Shown here in pieces: positions 5,220 through 11,639 of a DNA stretch of 11,639 nt. Below the pieces are notes generated by a model that had not been told where the DNA came from, did not search any database, and worked only from the letters and a program-made list of their open reading frames with translations. Position numbers and translations under genes: made by a program. Source of the DNA: Firmicutes bacterium UBA5227 (GTDB lineage: Bacteria > Bacillota > Clostridia > Tissierellales > Sedimentibacteraceae); contig DHUT01000101.1 of the NCBI GenBank assembly GCA_002409285.1, positions 4,242 to 15,880 on the forward strand, given 5' to 3'. Every line of letters starts with the position of its first letter. Positions within the stretch are counted from its first letter, which is position 1.

Positions 5220-6167
5220 CTAATTATCATTTTTTCTAAGAGATAAACCCAATTCTTCCAGTTTTTTAGATACTTCATCCAATGATTTTTTTCCGAGGTT
5301 TCTTACTTTCATCATGTCTTCTTCCGACTTGTATGTAAGCTCCTCAACACTGTTAATTCCTGCTCTCTTCAGACAGTTATAGGATCTAACTGATAAATCA
5401 AGTTCCTCTATTGACATTTCCAATACTTTTTCTTTTTCATCTTCTTCTTTTTCCACCATGATTTCCACGTCACTTACATGGTCTGTCAGGGATATGAACA
5501 AGTTGAGATGTTCATTTAATATTTTTGCGCCTAAAGAAACAGCTTCTTCAGGTTCAATTGTTCCATTAGTCCAAATCTCAATTGTCAATTTATCAAAATC
5601 TGTTCGGTTTCCTACTCTGGTGTCTTCAACCGTAAAGTTTACTTTTTTAACAGGTGTGTAAATAGAATCTATGGGAATAACGCCTATAGGCTGACTTTCA
5701 TTTTTGTTTCTCTCTGCTACAACATAACCCCTTCCCTGTTCCATTTCCATTTCAATGATAAGTTCGGAACCTTCTTCCAGAGTTGCTATATGCAGGTCTT
5801 CATTGATTATATCCACATCTGTTCCTGTTATTATGTCTGCTGCTGTAACCTCTTTAGGACCTTTTGCATCTATAAGAAGTTGCGCAGGTCCTGGTACGTT
5901 CATTTTTGCAGCCAAATTTTTTATATTAAGAATTATTTCTGTAACATCTTCTCTGACACCGGGTATTGTAGAAAATTCGTGCAATACACCTTGTATGTTG
6001 ATAGATGTTACAGCTGCTCCTGGTAACGATGAAAGAAGTATCCTTCTGAGTGAATTCCCAAGTGTTGTTCCATAACCTCTTTCCAGTGGTTCAACTACTA
6101 TTTTCCCATAAGTGTTATCATCATTTTTTTCAATTAATGTAATATTAGGTTTCTCTATTTCTATCAT
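5220..6167 (-). CDS. rpoA: DNA-directed RNA polymerase subunit alpha
   Basis: The alpha subunit dimerises to start RNA polymerase assembly and contacts UP elements and activators. The 315-aa product has the N-terminal assembly domain (about 1-230) with GYGTTLGNSLRRILLSS (31-47) and PGVREDVTEI (69-78). An acidic linker EKEEDEKEKV (about 239-248) follows, then the C-terminal domain with RSYNCLKRAGINSVEEL (from Arg261, equivalent to E. coli Arg265) and RNLGKKSLDEV (about 289-299). The ATG at 6167 has AAGGAGGG upstream; a 53-nt gap separates it from rpsD. The DNA-contacting arginine is intact, so the A-tract element before agrA could be recognised. Confidence 0.99.
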   Translation of the reverse strand: MIEIEKPNITLIEKNDDNTYGKIVVEPLERGYGTTLGNSLRRILLSSLPGAAVTSINIQGVLHEFSTIPGVREDVTEIILNIKNLAAKMNVPGPAQLLIDAKGPKEVTAADIITGTDVDIINEDLHIATLEEGSELIIEMEMEQGRGYVVAERNKNESQPIGVIPIDSIYTPVKKVNFTVEDTRVGNRTDFDKLTIEIWTNGTIEPEEAVSLGAKILNEHLNLFISLTDHVSDVEIMVEKEEDEKEKVLEMSIEELDLSVRSYNCLKRAGINSVEELTYKSEEDMMKVRNLGKKSLDEVSKKLEELGLSLRKNDN

Positions 6168-6220
6168 CCCAACCCTCCTTAGATGTGATGTTTGCCGAGG
6201 GTAATAATTCTTAATTTTTA

Positions 6221-6844
6221 TTACTTAGAGTAATACTCGACAATTAGATGTTCTTCTATTGGTATTTCTATATCTTCCTTAGCAGGATCAGCTATTATGC
6301 TTCCCGCAAAATTATCAGGATCTACCTGCAGCCATTGTGGCGCTGTTTTCTTGTGATTTTCAACCAATTCTTTAAACTTAGCTGAGCTTTGGCTCTTTTC
6401 TTTAACCTTTATTTCATCACCCGGCTTAAGAATCATTGACGGAATATCTGCCTTTTTACCGTTTACCGTAAAGTGGCCGTGAACTACCAATTGTCTTGCT
6501 TCTGGTCTTGAGCTTGCAAAGCCCAATCTGTAAATTACATTGTCAAATCTTAGCTCTAACAGTTTCAACAGGTTGTCACCAGTCTTACCTGCCATTTTAT
6601 CAGCCATATTATAGTATTCGGCAAATTGACCCTCTAAAACTCCATAATACTTTCTTACCTTTTGTTTTTCTCTTAATTGAATACCGTAGTTTGTTAATTT
6701 TTTATTGCTCTGACCGTGTTGTCCCGGAGCATAATTTCTTCTTCCGATTGAACACTTGTCTGTATAACATCTATCGCCTTTCAAATATAACTTTAATCCT
6801 TCTCTTCTGCATAATCTGCATACAGGTCCAGTATATCTTGCCAT
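6221..6844 (-). CDS. rpsD: 30S ribosomal protein S4 (zinc-ligand form)
   Basis: S4 nucleates assembly of the 5' domain of 16S rRNA. The longer open frame starts inside rpsK, but the true start is ATG at 6844 (MARYTGPVCRL), with GAGGTG 5 nt upstream and a 16-nt gap after rpsK, giving 207 aa. Cys9, Cys12, Cys26 and Cys31 form the four-cysteine zinc site of the C+ type S4. An S4 RNA-binding fold follows, seen in LRFDNVIYRLGFASSRPEARQLVVHGHFTVNG (about 93-124). The C-terminus IPIEEHLIVEYYSK is typical. In this lineage S4 is encoded inside the alpha operon, unlike the separate rpsD of Bacillus subtilis. Confidence 0.98.
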   Translation of the reverse strand: MARYTGPVCRLCRREGLKLYLKGDRCYTDKCSIGRRNYAPGQHGQSNKKLTNYGIQLREKQKVRKYYGVLEGQFAEYYNMADKMAGKTGDNLLKLLELRFDNVIYRLGFASSRPEARQLVVHGHFTVNGKKADIPSMILKPGDEIKVKEKSQSSAKFKELVENHKKTAPQWLQVDPDNFAGSIIADPAKEDIEIPIEEHLIVEYYSK

Positions 6845-6860
6845 CTTTTCACCTCGTTTC

Positions 6861-7262
6861 CTATACTCTTCTGCGTTTTGGCGGTCTGCAACCATTGTGT
6901 GGTATTGGAGTAACGTCTTTTATTAAATTAACTTCCAGTCCGGCTGCCTGCAATGATCTGATTGCAGCTTCTCTTCCTGAGCCCGGTCCTTTAACGTATA
7001 CTTCTACTGTTTTCAAGCCATGTTCCATAGCTCTCTTTGCAGCTTCTTCTGCAACCATACTTGCTGCATAAGGAGTAGATTTTCTTGAACCCTTAAATCC
7101 TAACTGTCCTGAGCTTGCCCAGGAGATTGCATTTCCCTGCAGGTCTGTAAGAGTTACAAGCGTATTGTTAAAAGTTGACTTAATATGTGCCTGGCCTTTT
7201 TCAATATTTTTACGTTCTCTTTTTCTTACTCTTGTTGTTTTTTGTTGTTTCTTAGCTGCCAC
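6861..7262 (-). CDS. rpsK: 30S ribosomal protein S11
   Basis: S11 sits on the platform of the small subunit, near the E site and the Shine-Dalgarno helix. The 133-aa product shows GQAHIKSTFNNTLVTLTD, WASSGQLGFKGSRKSTPYAA, VKGPGSGREAAIRSLQAAG and the C-terminal signature DVTPIPHNGCRPPKRRRV. The start is GTG (7262-7260) with AAGGAGGG upstream; the N-terminus is lysine- and arginine-rich. The gene follows rpsM after 14 nt and precedes rpsD by 16 nt. Confidence 0.98.
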   Translation of the reverse strand: MAAKKQQKTTRVRKRERKNIEKGQAHIKSTFNNTLVTLTDLQGNAISWASSGQLGFKGSRKSTPYAASMVAEEAAKRAMEHGLKTVEVYVKGPGSGREAAIRSLQAAGLEVNLIKDVTPIPHNGCRPPKRRRV

Positions 7263-7276
7263 TTAAGTCCCTCCTT

Positions 7277-7645
7277 TTACTTTTTAGATTTTTTTCCTGA
7301 AACTCTCTTAGGACCCTTTCTGGTTCTGGAGTTATTCTTAGTATTTTGTCCTCTGACAGGCAATCCTCTCTTATGTCTGATTCCTCTGTAGCAGTTAATT
7401 TCTTTTAATCTTTTTATATTTAACGCTACTTCTCTTCTCAAATCACCTTCAACAGGATGCTTATCTATTTCAGTTCGTAATTGCTGTACTTCATCTTCTG
7501 TCAGGTCTTTAACTCTTGTATCAGGGTTAATGCCTGTTGTTTTTAAAATTTTATTAGAAGTTGCTCTGCCTATTCCAAATATATAAGTCAAACCAATTTC
7601 GACTCTTTTGTCTCTTGGCAGGTCAACACCAGCGATTCTGGCCAT
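7277..7645 (-). CDS. rpsM: 30S ribosomal protein S13
   Basis: S13 lies in the head of the small subunit and makes bridges to the large subunit. The 122-aa product starts MARIAGVDLPRDKRVEIGLTY, has the helix-hairpin-helix GIGRATSNKIL, and ends with the basic tail RGIRHKRGLPVRGQNTKNNSRTRKG that reaches the decoding region. The start at 7645 has GTAGGAGGTG upstream. A 45-nt gap separates it from rpmJ; I saw no promoter or hairpin there. Confidence 0.98.
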   Translation of the reverse strand: MARIAGVDLPRDKRVEIGLTYIFGIGRATSNKILKTTGINPDTRVKDLTEDEVQQLRTEIDKHPVEGDLRREVALNIKRLKEINCYRGIRHKRGLPVRGQNTKNNSRTRKGPKRVSGKKSKK

Positions 7646-7690
7646 TAAGCTTACACCTCCTACCTTTGTAGATACTTAATATTATTTATC

Positions 7691-7804
7691 TTAGCCTTGC
7701 TTTTGTTTGTGCTTTGGATTTTCGCAAATTACCATTACTTTACCTTTTCTTCTGATAATTTTGCATTTCTCGCACATCGGTTTTACTGATGGTCTTACTT
7801 TCAT
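7691..7804 (-). CDS. rpmJ: 50S ribosomal protein L36 (zinc-binding form)
   Basis: This 37-aa gene was found by translating the minus strand from ATG at 7804-7802 to TAA at 7693-7691. It starts MKVRPSVKPMCEKCK and ends ICENPKHKQKQG. Cys11, Cys14, Cys27 and His32 make the complete zinc ribbon (C-x2-C-x12-C-x4-H). AGGAGG precedes the start. It sits in its standard place between infA (12-nt gap) and rpsM. Confidence 0.97.
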   Translation of the reverse strand: MKVRPSVKPMCEKCKIIRRKGKVMVICENPKHKQKQG

Positions 7805-7816
7805 TGTAATACCTCC

Positions 7817-8035
7817 TTACTTTTTCCTCCAAGTTATTCTGCCTCTGGTCAAATCATAGGGTGATAATTCGACTGCAACAGTATCTCCCGGAAGAATTCT
7901 TATATAGTTCATTCTCAGTTTTCCAGAAATATGCGCTAAAATCTGGTGTCCGTTTTGAAGCTCAACTTTGAACATTGCATTAGGAAGTGCTTCCAGGACT
8001 TTTCCTTCGACTTCTATTACATCTTTCTTGGACAT
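7817..8035 (-). CDS. infA: Translation initiation factor IF-1
   Basis: IF-1 binds the A site of the 30S subunit during initiation. The 72-aa product is a single OB-fold with MSKKDVIEVEGKVLEALPN, the central FKVELQNGHQILAHISGKLRMNYIRILPGD and the C-terminal SPYDLTRGRITWR, all as expected in full-length IF-1. The ATG at 8035 follows the KOW gene stop by 3 nt; GAGGTTGAG within the end of that gene serves as ribosome binding site. Confidence 0.98.
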   Translation of the reverse strand: MSKKDVIEVEGKVLEALPNAMFKVELQNGHQILAHISGKLRMNYIRILPGDTVAVELSPYDLTRGRITWRKK

Positions 8036-8038
8036 TGA

Positions 8039-8341
8039 TCACTCAACCTCCATTTCTTTAGATACATTCTGCGTATAAGGCTCTAACAGCTTTCTTACAA
8101 ATGCATCATCTAGATTTTCATTACTTTGTAACTTTTCTGCAAATTCTGTAAACACTGTATTATAAATCACTAAATGCTTCACTTTCTTTTTTTTGGGGGA
8201 GCTTAGTTTCCTAAGGTCTCCGTCACATACTAAGACATGATGTTCGTCTAATATACGGTTTATAATAAAAACTTTGTCCTTATCTCTTCCCGCTTTTGAT
8301 TTTACTATTTGACCAACTTTTAAATCTGTTGTTAATTCCAA
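8039..8341 (-). CDS. KOW-domain RNA-binding protein (L14e-like)
   Basis: This 100-aa basic protein contains a KOW motif near its N-terminus (LKVGQIVKSKAGRDKDKVFIIN, about 7-28), followed by LVCDGDLRKLSSPKKKKVKHLVIYN. This resembles the SH3-like fold of ribosomal L14e/L24 proteins. The C-terminal 40 residues are acidic and probably helical. A homologue (ybzG) lies at the same place between map and infA in Bacillus subtilis. Its position suggests a role on the ribosome or in translation, but the function is inferred. The start is TTG (8341-8339), with GGGGTGA 4-5 nt upstream and 10 nt after the map stop. Confidence 0.85.
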   Translation of the reverse strand: MELTTDLKVGQIVKSKAGRDKDKVFIINRILDEHHVLVCDGDLRKLSSPKKKKVKHLVIYNTVFTEFAEKLQSNENLDDAFVRKLLEPYTQNVSKEMEVE

Positions 8342-8351
8342 TAAATCACCC

Positions 8352-9098
8352 CTATAATACGGTTAAAAATTCCGGTTCGCCGTCGGTAATTGCAACCGTG
8401 TTCTCATAATGAGCCGATGGTCTTCCGTCCACGGTCACTACTGTCCAGTCGTTGTCAAGTACCTTCACATTATACGTTCCTGCATTAATCATTGGTTCAA
8501 TAGCAAGGACCATTCCTTCTTGCAGCCGCGGTCCCCTGCCTGGTTTCCCGAAGTTAGGTATTTGCGGTGATTCATGCATATTCCTACCAACTCCGTGCCC
8601 CACATAATCTCTTACAACCGAGAAGCCTTGTGATTCAGCATACTGCTGTATGGCATGTGATATGTCGGACAGTCTGTATGAAGTTTTTGCAAATTTAATT
8701 CCTTCATAGAAGCTCTGTCTTGTGGCTTCCACTAAACGCCTTTTTTCATCATTAACTTCTCCAACGTAAAATGTCCTTGCACCGTCTCCTACATATCCCT
8801 CAAAGGTGGCACCAATGTCTACACTGATAATGTCGCCCTCTAAAAGTTTTCTGTCGCTTGGAAATCCGTGAACTACCTCTTCATTTACTGAAGCGCATAT
8901 TGCATATGGAAATCCGCCATAGCCTTTAAATGTAGGTATTGCATTCTGGGATCTTAAAAATTCTTCAATTAGTTGGTCAAGTTCCTTAGTAGTAACACCG
9001 GGTTTAATATTCTTTCTCACCAGCTCGTGAGACTGAGCTACTAAACGCCCGGCCTTTCTCATTATTTCTATTTCTCTTTTTGTCTTGAGGATAATCAT
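8352..9098 (-). CDS. map: Methionine aminopeptidase, type I
   Basis: This enzyme removes the initiator methionine from nascent proteins with two metal ions. All five metal ligands are present in the 248-aa product: Asp94, Asp105, His168, Glu201 and Glu232. They lie in SVDIGATFEGYVGDGARTF, YVGHGVG, LAIEPMIN and SAHYENTVAI. Catalytic His77 (VVHGFP) and His175 (NMHESPQ) are also present. No N-terminal extension or SEC-C zinc motif is seen, so it is the short type Ia form. The ATG at 9098 comes 1 nt after the adk stop, with GAGG inside the end of adk, so the two are translationally linked. Confidence 0.98.
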   Translation of the reverse strand: MIILKTKREIEIMRKAGRLVAQSHELVRKNIKPGVTTKELDQLIEEFLRSQNAIPTFKGYGGFPYAICASVNEEVVHGFPSDRKLLEGDIISVDIGATFEGYVGDGARTFYVGEVNDEKRRLVEATRQSFYEGIKFAKTSYRLSDISHAIQQYAESQGFSVVRDYVGHGVGRNMHESPQIPNFGKPGRGPRLQEGMVLAIEPMINAGTYNVKVLDNDWTVVTVDGRPSAHYENTVAITDGEPEFLTVL

Positions 9099-9099
9099 A

Positions 9100-9747
9100 T
9101 TACTTATTCCTCATTTTTGCAACAATTTCTTTGCCAACCTGTGCAATCGGACTTTCTCCGTTTACATTCAACAGTATACCTCTTTTTGTGTAATAAGCAA
9201 TAAGCGGTTCTGTTTGTTCACGGTAGACATTAATTCTTCTGGTAGCAGTTTCCTCAGTATCATCTTTTCTCTGAATGAGCTTGTCACCGCAATTGTCGCA
9301 AATTCCTTCCTTTTTTGGTTTATTGAAGGATGTATGGAACGTTGAGCCGCAATTTCTGCATACTCTTCTTCCCACTGCTCTTTCAACAAGAATTTCTTTT
9401 CTGACTACTATATTTATAACAAAGTCTAACTTTTGATTCATGCTGTTTAAGGCATCTTCAAGAGCATCCGCCTGAAAAATTGTTCTTGGAAATCCGTCTA
9501 AAAGAAATCCGTTTGTACAATCCTCCTGAAGCAGTCTTTCCTTTACAAGTTCAACTGTTAATTCATCCGGAACAAGCAACCCCTGGTCCATGAATTCTTT
9601 AGCCTTTTTTCCAAAAACAGTTCCCTGTTTAATATTTTTTCGGAATATATCTCCTGTAGAAATATGTGGTATTGAAAATTCTTTTACAATTATTTCTGCT
9701 TGGGTTCCCTTGCCCGCTCCCGGAGGTCCCAATAAAATTGCTCTCAT
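9100..9747 (-). CDS. adk: Adenylate kinase (zinc-LID form)
   Basis: Adenylate kinase interconverts ATP plus AMP with two ADP. The 215-aa product has the P-loop GPPGAGKGT (7-15), the AMP site STGDIFR (about 30-36), DGFPRT (84-89) and the long LID domain. Cys130, Cys133, Cys150 and Cys153 form the four-cysteine zinc site typical of Gram-positive enzymes. The arginines RRINVYREQTEPL (about 170-182) are intact. The start at 9747 has GAGAGGTT upstream and lies 14 nt after the secY stop. Confidence 0.98.
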   Translation of the reverse strand: MRAILLGPPGAGKGTQAEIIVKEFSIPHISTGDIFRKNIKQGTVFGKKAKEFMDQGLLVPDELTVELVKERLLQEDCTNGFLLDGFPRTIFQADALEDALNSMNQKLDFVINIVVRKEILVERAVGRRVCRNCGSTFHTSFNKPKKEGICDNCGDKLIQRKDDTEETATRRINVYREQTEPLIAYYTKRGILLNVNGESPIAQVGKEIVAKMRNK

Positions 9748-9761
9748 TTTCTAACCTCTCT

Positions 9762-11030
9762 TTACTTCAAAAATCCCTTATAGTGCCTCATCAGCATCTG
9801 AGCTTCTATTTGTTTCATTGTTTCAAGAGCAACACCTGTTACTATTAACAGTGAAGTTCCGCCAAAATTAATGTTCAAATTTGTAAATGAGAATATTAAT
9901 GTCGGTATTGTTGCTATAAATGCCAGTGCTATGGCACCTGCTATTGTTATTCTGCTTAAAACCTTGTTTAAATACTCTGCAGTCGGCTTGCCCGGTCTGA
10001 TACCTGGGATAAATCCCCCGTTTTCTTTAAGGGTATTTGAGTATTCATACGGATTGAACTGTACCGACGTGTAGAAGTACGTAAAGAATATAATCAGCAC
10101 AATATTTAAAATTGTGTAAATATATATTCCCGGGCTTTGTGCAACTGAAAAATATTTTTGCACTCCCGTTGCCATGCCTGGAAAGAAGAATGCCAAGGTC
10201 TGGGGTATTGCCAGAAGTGTTGAAGCAAATATTACTGGCATAACTCCTGCCATTAACACCTTCATCGGAATATGTGTGCTTTGTCCGCCATACATTTTTC
10301 TTCCAACAACTCTTTTTGCATACTGAACGGGTATTTTTCTTTCGCCCTCCTGAATTGCAATTACTCCAACTATTATTATTAGAGCAAATATCGCAAAAAG
10401 TATAAGTTCCAGTATGTGAACTGTACCATTCTTTACACCAAAAATTAATGTTCCAAAATCTCTCGGATATCTTGAAACTATACCAATCATAATAATCAAT
10501 GATATACCGTTTCCGATGCCTTTGTCTGTTATCAGTTCTCCAAGCCACATCAAAAATGCTGTGCCCGCAGTAAGAACTATAATTACAGACAGCACTGATA
10601 AAAAGCTCTTATCTATTATAGCTGAATTGAAAAATCCAACGCTGTAGGCAGTAGCCTGAATCAATGCCAGAATAACAGTTATATACCTGGTCCACTGAGC
10701 CATTTTTTTCTTTCCGTCTTCACGTTTAAATACTTCTTCAAGCTTTGGAATTGCTATTGCCAGCAATTGAAGGATAATTGATGACGTAATGTACGGATAA
10801 ACATTTAATGCAAATATTGTAAAATCCTTAAAGGCTCCGCCGGACATCATATCGAAGAAATCCAGCAAACCTCCTGCATTTCCTGAAAACATACTGTTTA
10901 TGACTTGTCTGTTTATTCCGGGTACAGGTATGACAGCACCAAGTCTGTAAACAATCAGCATTAGTAATGTAAAAATCATTTTTTTTCTTAAATCAGGTAT
11001 TTTCCATGCATTTTGTAAAGTTTTAAACAA
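9762..11030 (-). CDS. secY: Preprotein translocase subunit SecY
   Basis: SecY is the channel of the Sec translocon in the cytoplasmic membrane. The 422-aa product has ten predicted membrane helices. Signatures include the N-terminal MFKTLQNAWKIPDLRKK, RLGAVIPVPGI before the plug, the second helix region NVYPYITSSIILQLLAI, GERKIPVQYAKRVVGRKMYGG in the C4/C5 loop, and FIPGIRPGKPTAEYLN before the ninth helix. The start codon is TTG (11030-11028), directly after the rplO TAG, with GAGGTG 6 nt upstream. Length and motifs are normal. Confidence 0.98.
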   Translation of the reverse strand: MFKTLQNAWKIPDLRKKMIFTLLMLIVYRLGAVIPVPGINRQVINSMFSGNAGGLLDFFDMMSGGAFKDFTIFALNVYPYITSSIILQLLAIAIPKLEEVFKREDGKKKMAQWTRYITVILALIQATAYSVGFFNSAIIDKSFLSVLSVIIVLTAGTAFLMWLGELITDKGIGNGISLIIMIGIVSRYPRDFGTLIFGVKNGTVHILELILFAIFALIIIVGVIAIQEGERKIPVQYAKRVVGRKMYGGQSTHIPMKVLMAGVMPVIFASTLLAIPQTLAFFFPGMATGVQKYFSVAQSPGIYIYTILNIVLIIFFTYFYTSVQFNPYEYSNTLKENGGFIPGIRPGKPTAEYLNKVLSRITIAGAIALAFIATIPTLIFSFTNLNINFGGTSLLIVTGVALETMKQIEAQMLMRHYKGFLK

Positions 11031-11471
11031 CTAAATCACCTCAGCTTTTCCGCCTGCAGCTTCAATTTTTTCTGCTGCTGACTTGCTGAATTTATGAGCC
11101 TTAACTGTTAACTTTTTACTCAGCTCACCATTACCAAGTACTTTAACTCCATCAAGTTGTTTCTTTATTATACCCTCTGATTTAAGAAGTTCCGGAGTAA
11201 TTTCTGCTCCATCTTCAAATTTATTTAATACTTCAACATTTATCTCAGCAAACTGAGTTCCAAAAATATTTGTAAATCCTCTTTTTGGAAGTCTCCTGTA
11301 AAGAGGCATCTGTCCGCCTTCAAACCCCGGTCTCACTCCGCCGCCGGAACGGGATTTCTGACCGTTCATACCTCTGCCGGCAGTCTTGCCCTGACCTGTG
11401 GCTGTACCTCTTCCTAATCTTTTTCTGTTTTTTGTACTACCGGGATTAGGTTTTAATTCATGAAGTTTCAT
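11031..11471 (-). CDS. rplO: 50S ribosomal protein L15
   Basis: L15 is a late assembly protein of the large subunit. The true start is ATG at 11471 (MKLHELKPNPGSTKNRKR); GGAGG lies 8 nt upstream, and the GTG at 11480 is part of that ribosome binding site. The 146-aa product shows the glycine- and arginine-rich N-terminal arm GRGTATGQGKTAGRGMNGQ, the segment GFEGGQMPLYRRLPKRGF, and the C-terminal globular part. It abuts secY with no gap. Confidence 0.98.
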   Translation of the reverse strand: MKLHELKPNPGSTKNRKRLGRGTATGQGKTAGRGMNGQKSRSGGGVRPGFEGGQMPLYRRLPKRGFTNIFGTQFAEINVEVLNKFEDGAEITPELLKSEGIIKKQLDGVKVLGNGELSKKLTVKAHKFSKSAAEKIEAAGGKAEVI

Positions 11472-11492
11472 TTTTAACACCTCCTTATAGTT

Positions 11493-11639
11493 TTATTCAA
11501 TAACCTCTACCATGTGTTCTACTTTTCTTATCATTCCTCTTATTTGAGGTGTATCTTCTTTTTCAATCACATGGCCTATTTTTCTCAAACCTAAAGCTTC
11601 CATATTCTTTCTCTGGTTTGGTGTTCTTCCACTTAAGCC
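11493..11639 (-). CDS. rpmD: 50S ribosomal protein L30 (partial, N-terminus beyond window)
   Basis: The minus strand from the right window edge encodes 48 residues, GLSGRTPNQRKNMEALGLRK through VEHMVEVIE, ending in TAA at 11495-11493. The motifs GLRKIGHVIEKEDTPQIRGMI and VEHMVEV are characteristic of L30; about 10-12 N-terminal residues are missing. It precedes rplO by 21 nt, the standard spc operon position. Confidence 0.95.
   Translation of the reverse strand, partial: GLSGRTPNQRKNMEALGLRKIGHVIEKEDTPQIRGMIRKVEHMVEVIE

Noticed and set aside
6168..6220. Possible S4-binding regulatory leader between rpsD and rpoA
   Set aside because: The 53-nt gap shows only the rpoA ribosome binding site and no convincing pseudoknot or hairpin by eye.
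6845..6895. 17-residue N-terminal extension of S4 (MVADRQNAEEYRKRGEK)
   Set aside because: It overlaps the end of rpsK; the internal ATG at 6844 has a good ribosome binding site and gives the conserved MARYTGP start.
6496..7071. 191-codon plus-strand open frame across rpsD and rpsK
   Set aside because: It is antisense to two certain ribosomal genes, has no ribosome binding site or recognisable domain, and has a shadow-like Leu/Cys/Ser-rich composition.
10045..10548. 167-codon minus-strand open frame inside secY
   Set aside because: It is an out-of-frame reading of secY with an odd Trp/Ser/Asn/Cys-rich composition; secY is intact and conserved in the other frame.

Overview
The window is a low-GC, AT-rich Firmicutes chromosome segment. 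Every gene in it reads on the minus strand, so transcription runs from high to low coordinates. The ribosomal gene order (L30, L15, SecY, Adk, Map, a KOW protein, IF-1, L36, S13, S11, S4, RpoA, L17), the KOW protein between map and infA, and the zinc-ligand forms of L36, S4 and adenylate kinase point to a clostridial-type organism. An anaerobic, Acetivibrio/Ruminiclostridium-like member of the Clostridia is my guess; the species cannot be fixed from this sequence alone.

Region 1 (11639 down to 4857) is the distal half of the spc operon plus the alpha operon. It holds the 3' end of rpmD, then rplO, secY, adk, map, a KOW-domain protein, infA, rpmJ, rpsM, rpsK, rpsD, rpoA and rplQ. Gaps are mostly 0-50 nt and several genes touch. 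It supplies ribosomal proteins, the Sec channel, adenylate kinase, methionine aminopeptidase, IF-1 and the RNA polymerase alpha subunit. It ends at 4748-4820 in a long hairpin with a U tract. That hairpin appears to be built from a dispersed repeat ('GTCATTCTGAG...') rather than being an ordinary terminator.

Region 2 (4681 down to 1591) is an agr-type quorum-sensing cassette. It contains a LytTR response regulator, a seven-TM-helix GHKL histidine kinase, a 45-residue AgrD-like cyclic peptide precursor (2190-2327), and an AgrB-type processing protease. Gene order in transcription is A-C-D-B, with the signal-production pair last and agrD before agrB, the reverse of the staphylococcal B-D-C-A order. 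The sensing pair and the signal pair each have a recognisable sigma-A-like promoter, and the cassette closes with a clean intrinsic terminator at 1591-1617. The inferred loop is: AgrB cyclises and cuts AgrD; the exported peptide is sensed by the kinase; the kinase phosphorylates the regulator; the regulator acts on agrDB and unknown targets.

Region 3 (1575 down to 1) is the start of the energy-coupling-factor (ECF) vitamin transporter operon: ecfA1 complete and ecfA2 cut off by the window edge. In many Firmicutes ecfA1 follows rplQ directly, so the agr cassette looks like an insertion that split this neighbourhood and left ecfA1 with its own promoter at 1547-1575.

The most interesting part is the agr cassette: its uncommon peptide, its reversed order, its location inside a housekeeping cluster and the repeat remnants at its upstream edge. 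It is a new-looking member of a known type of system, not a wholly new one.
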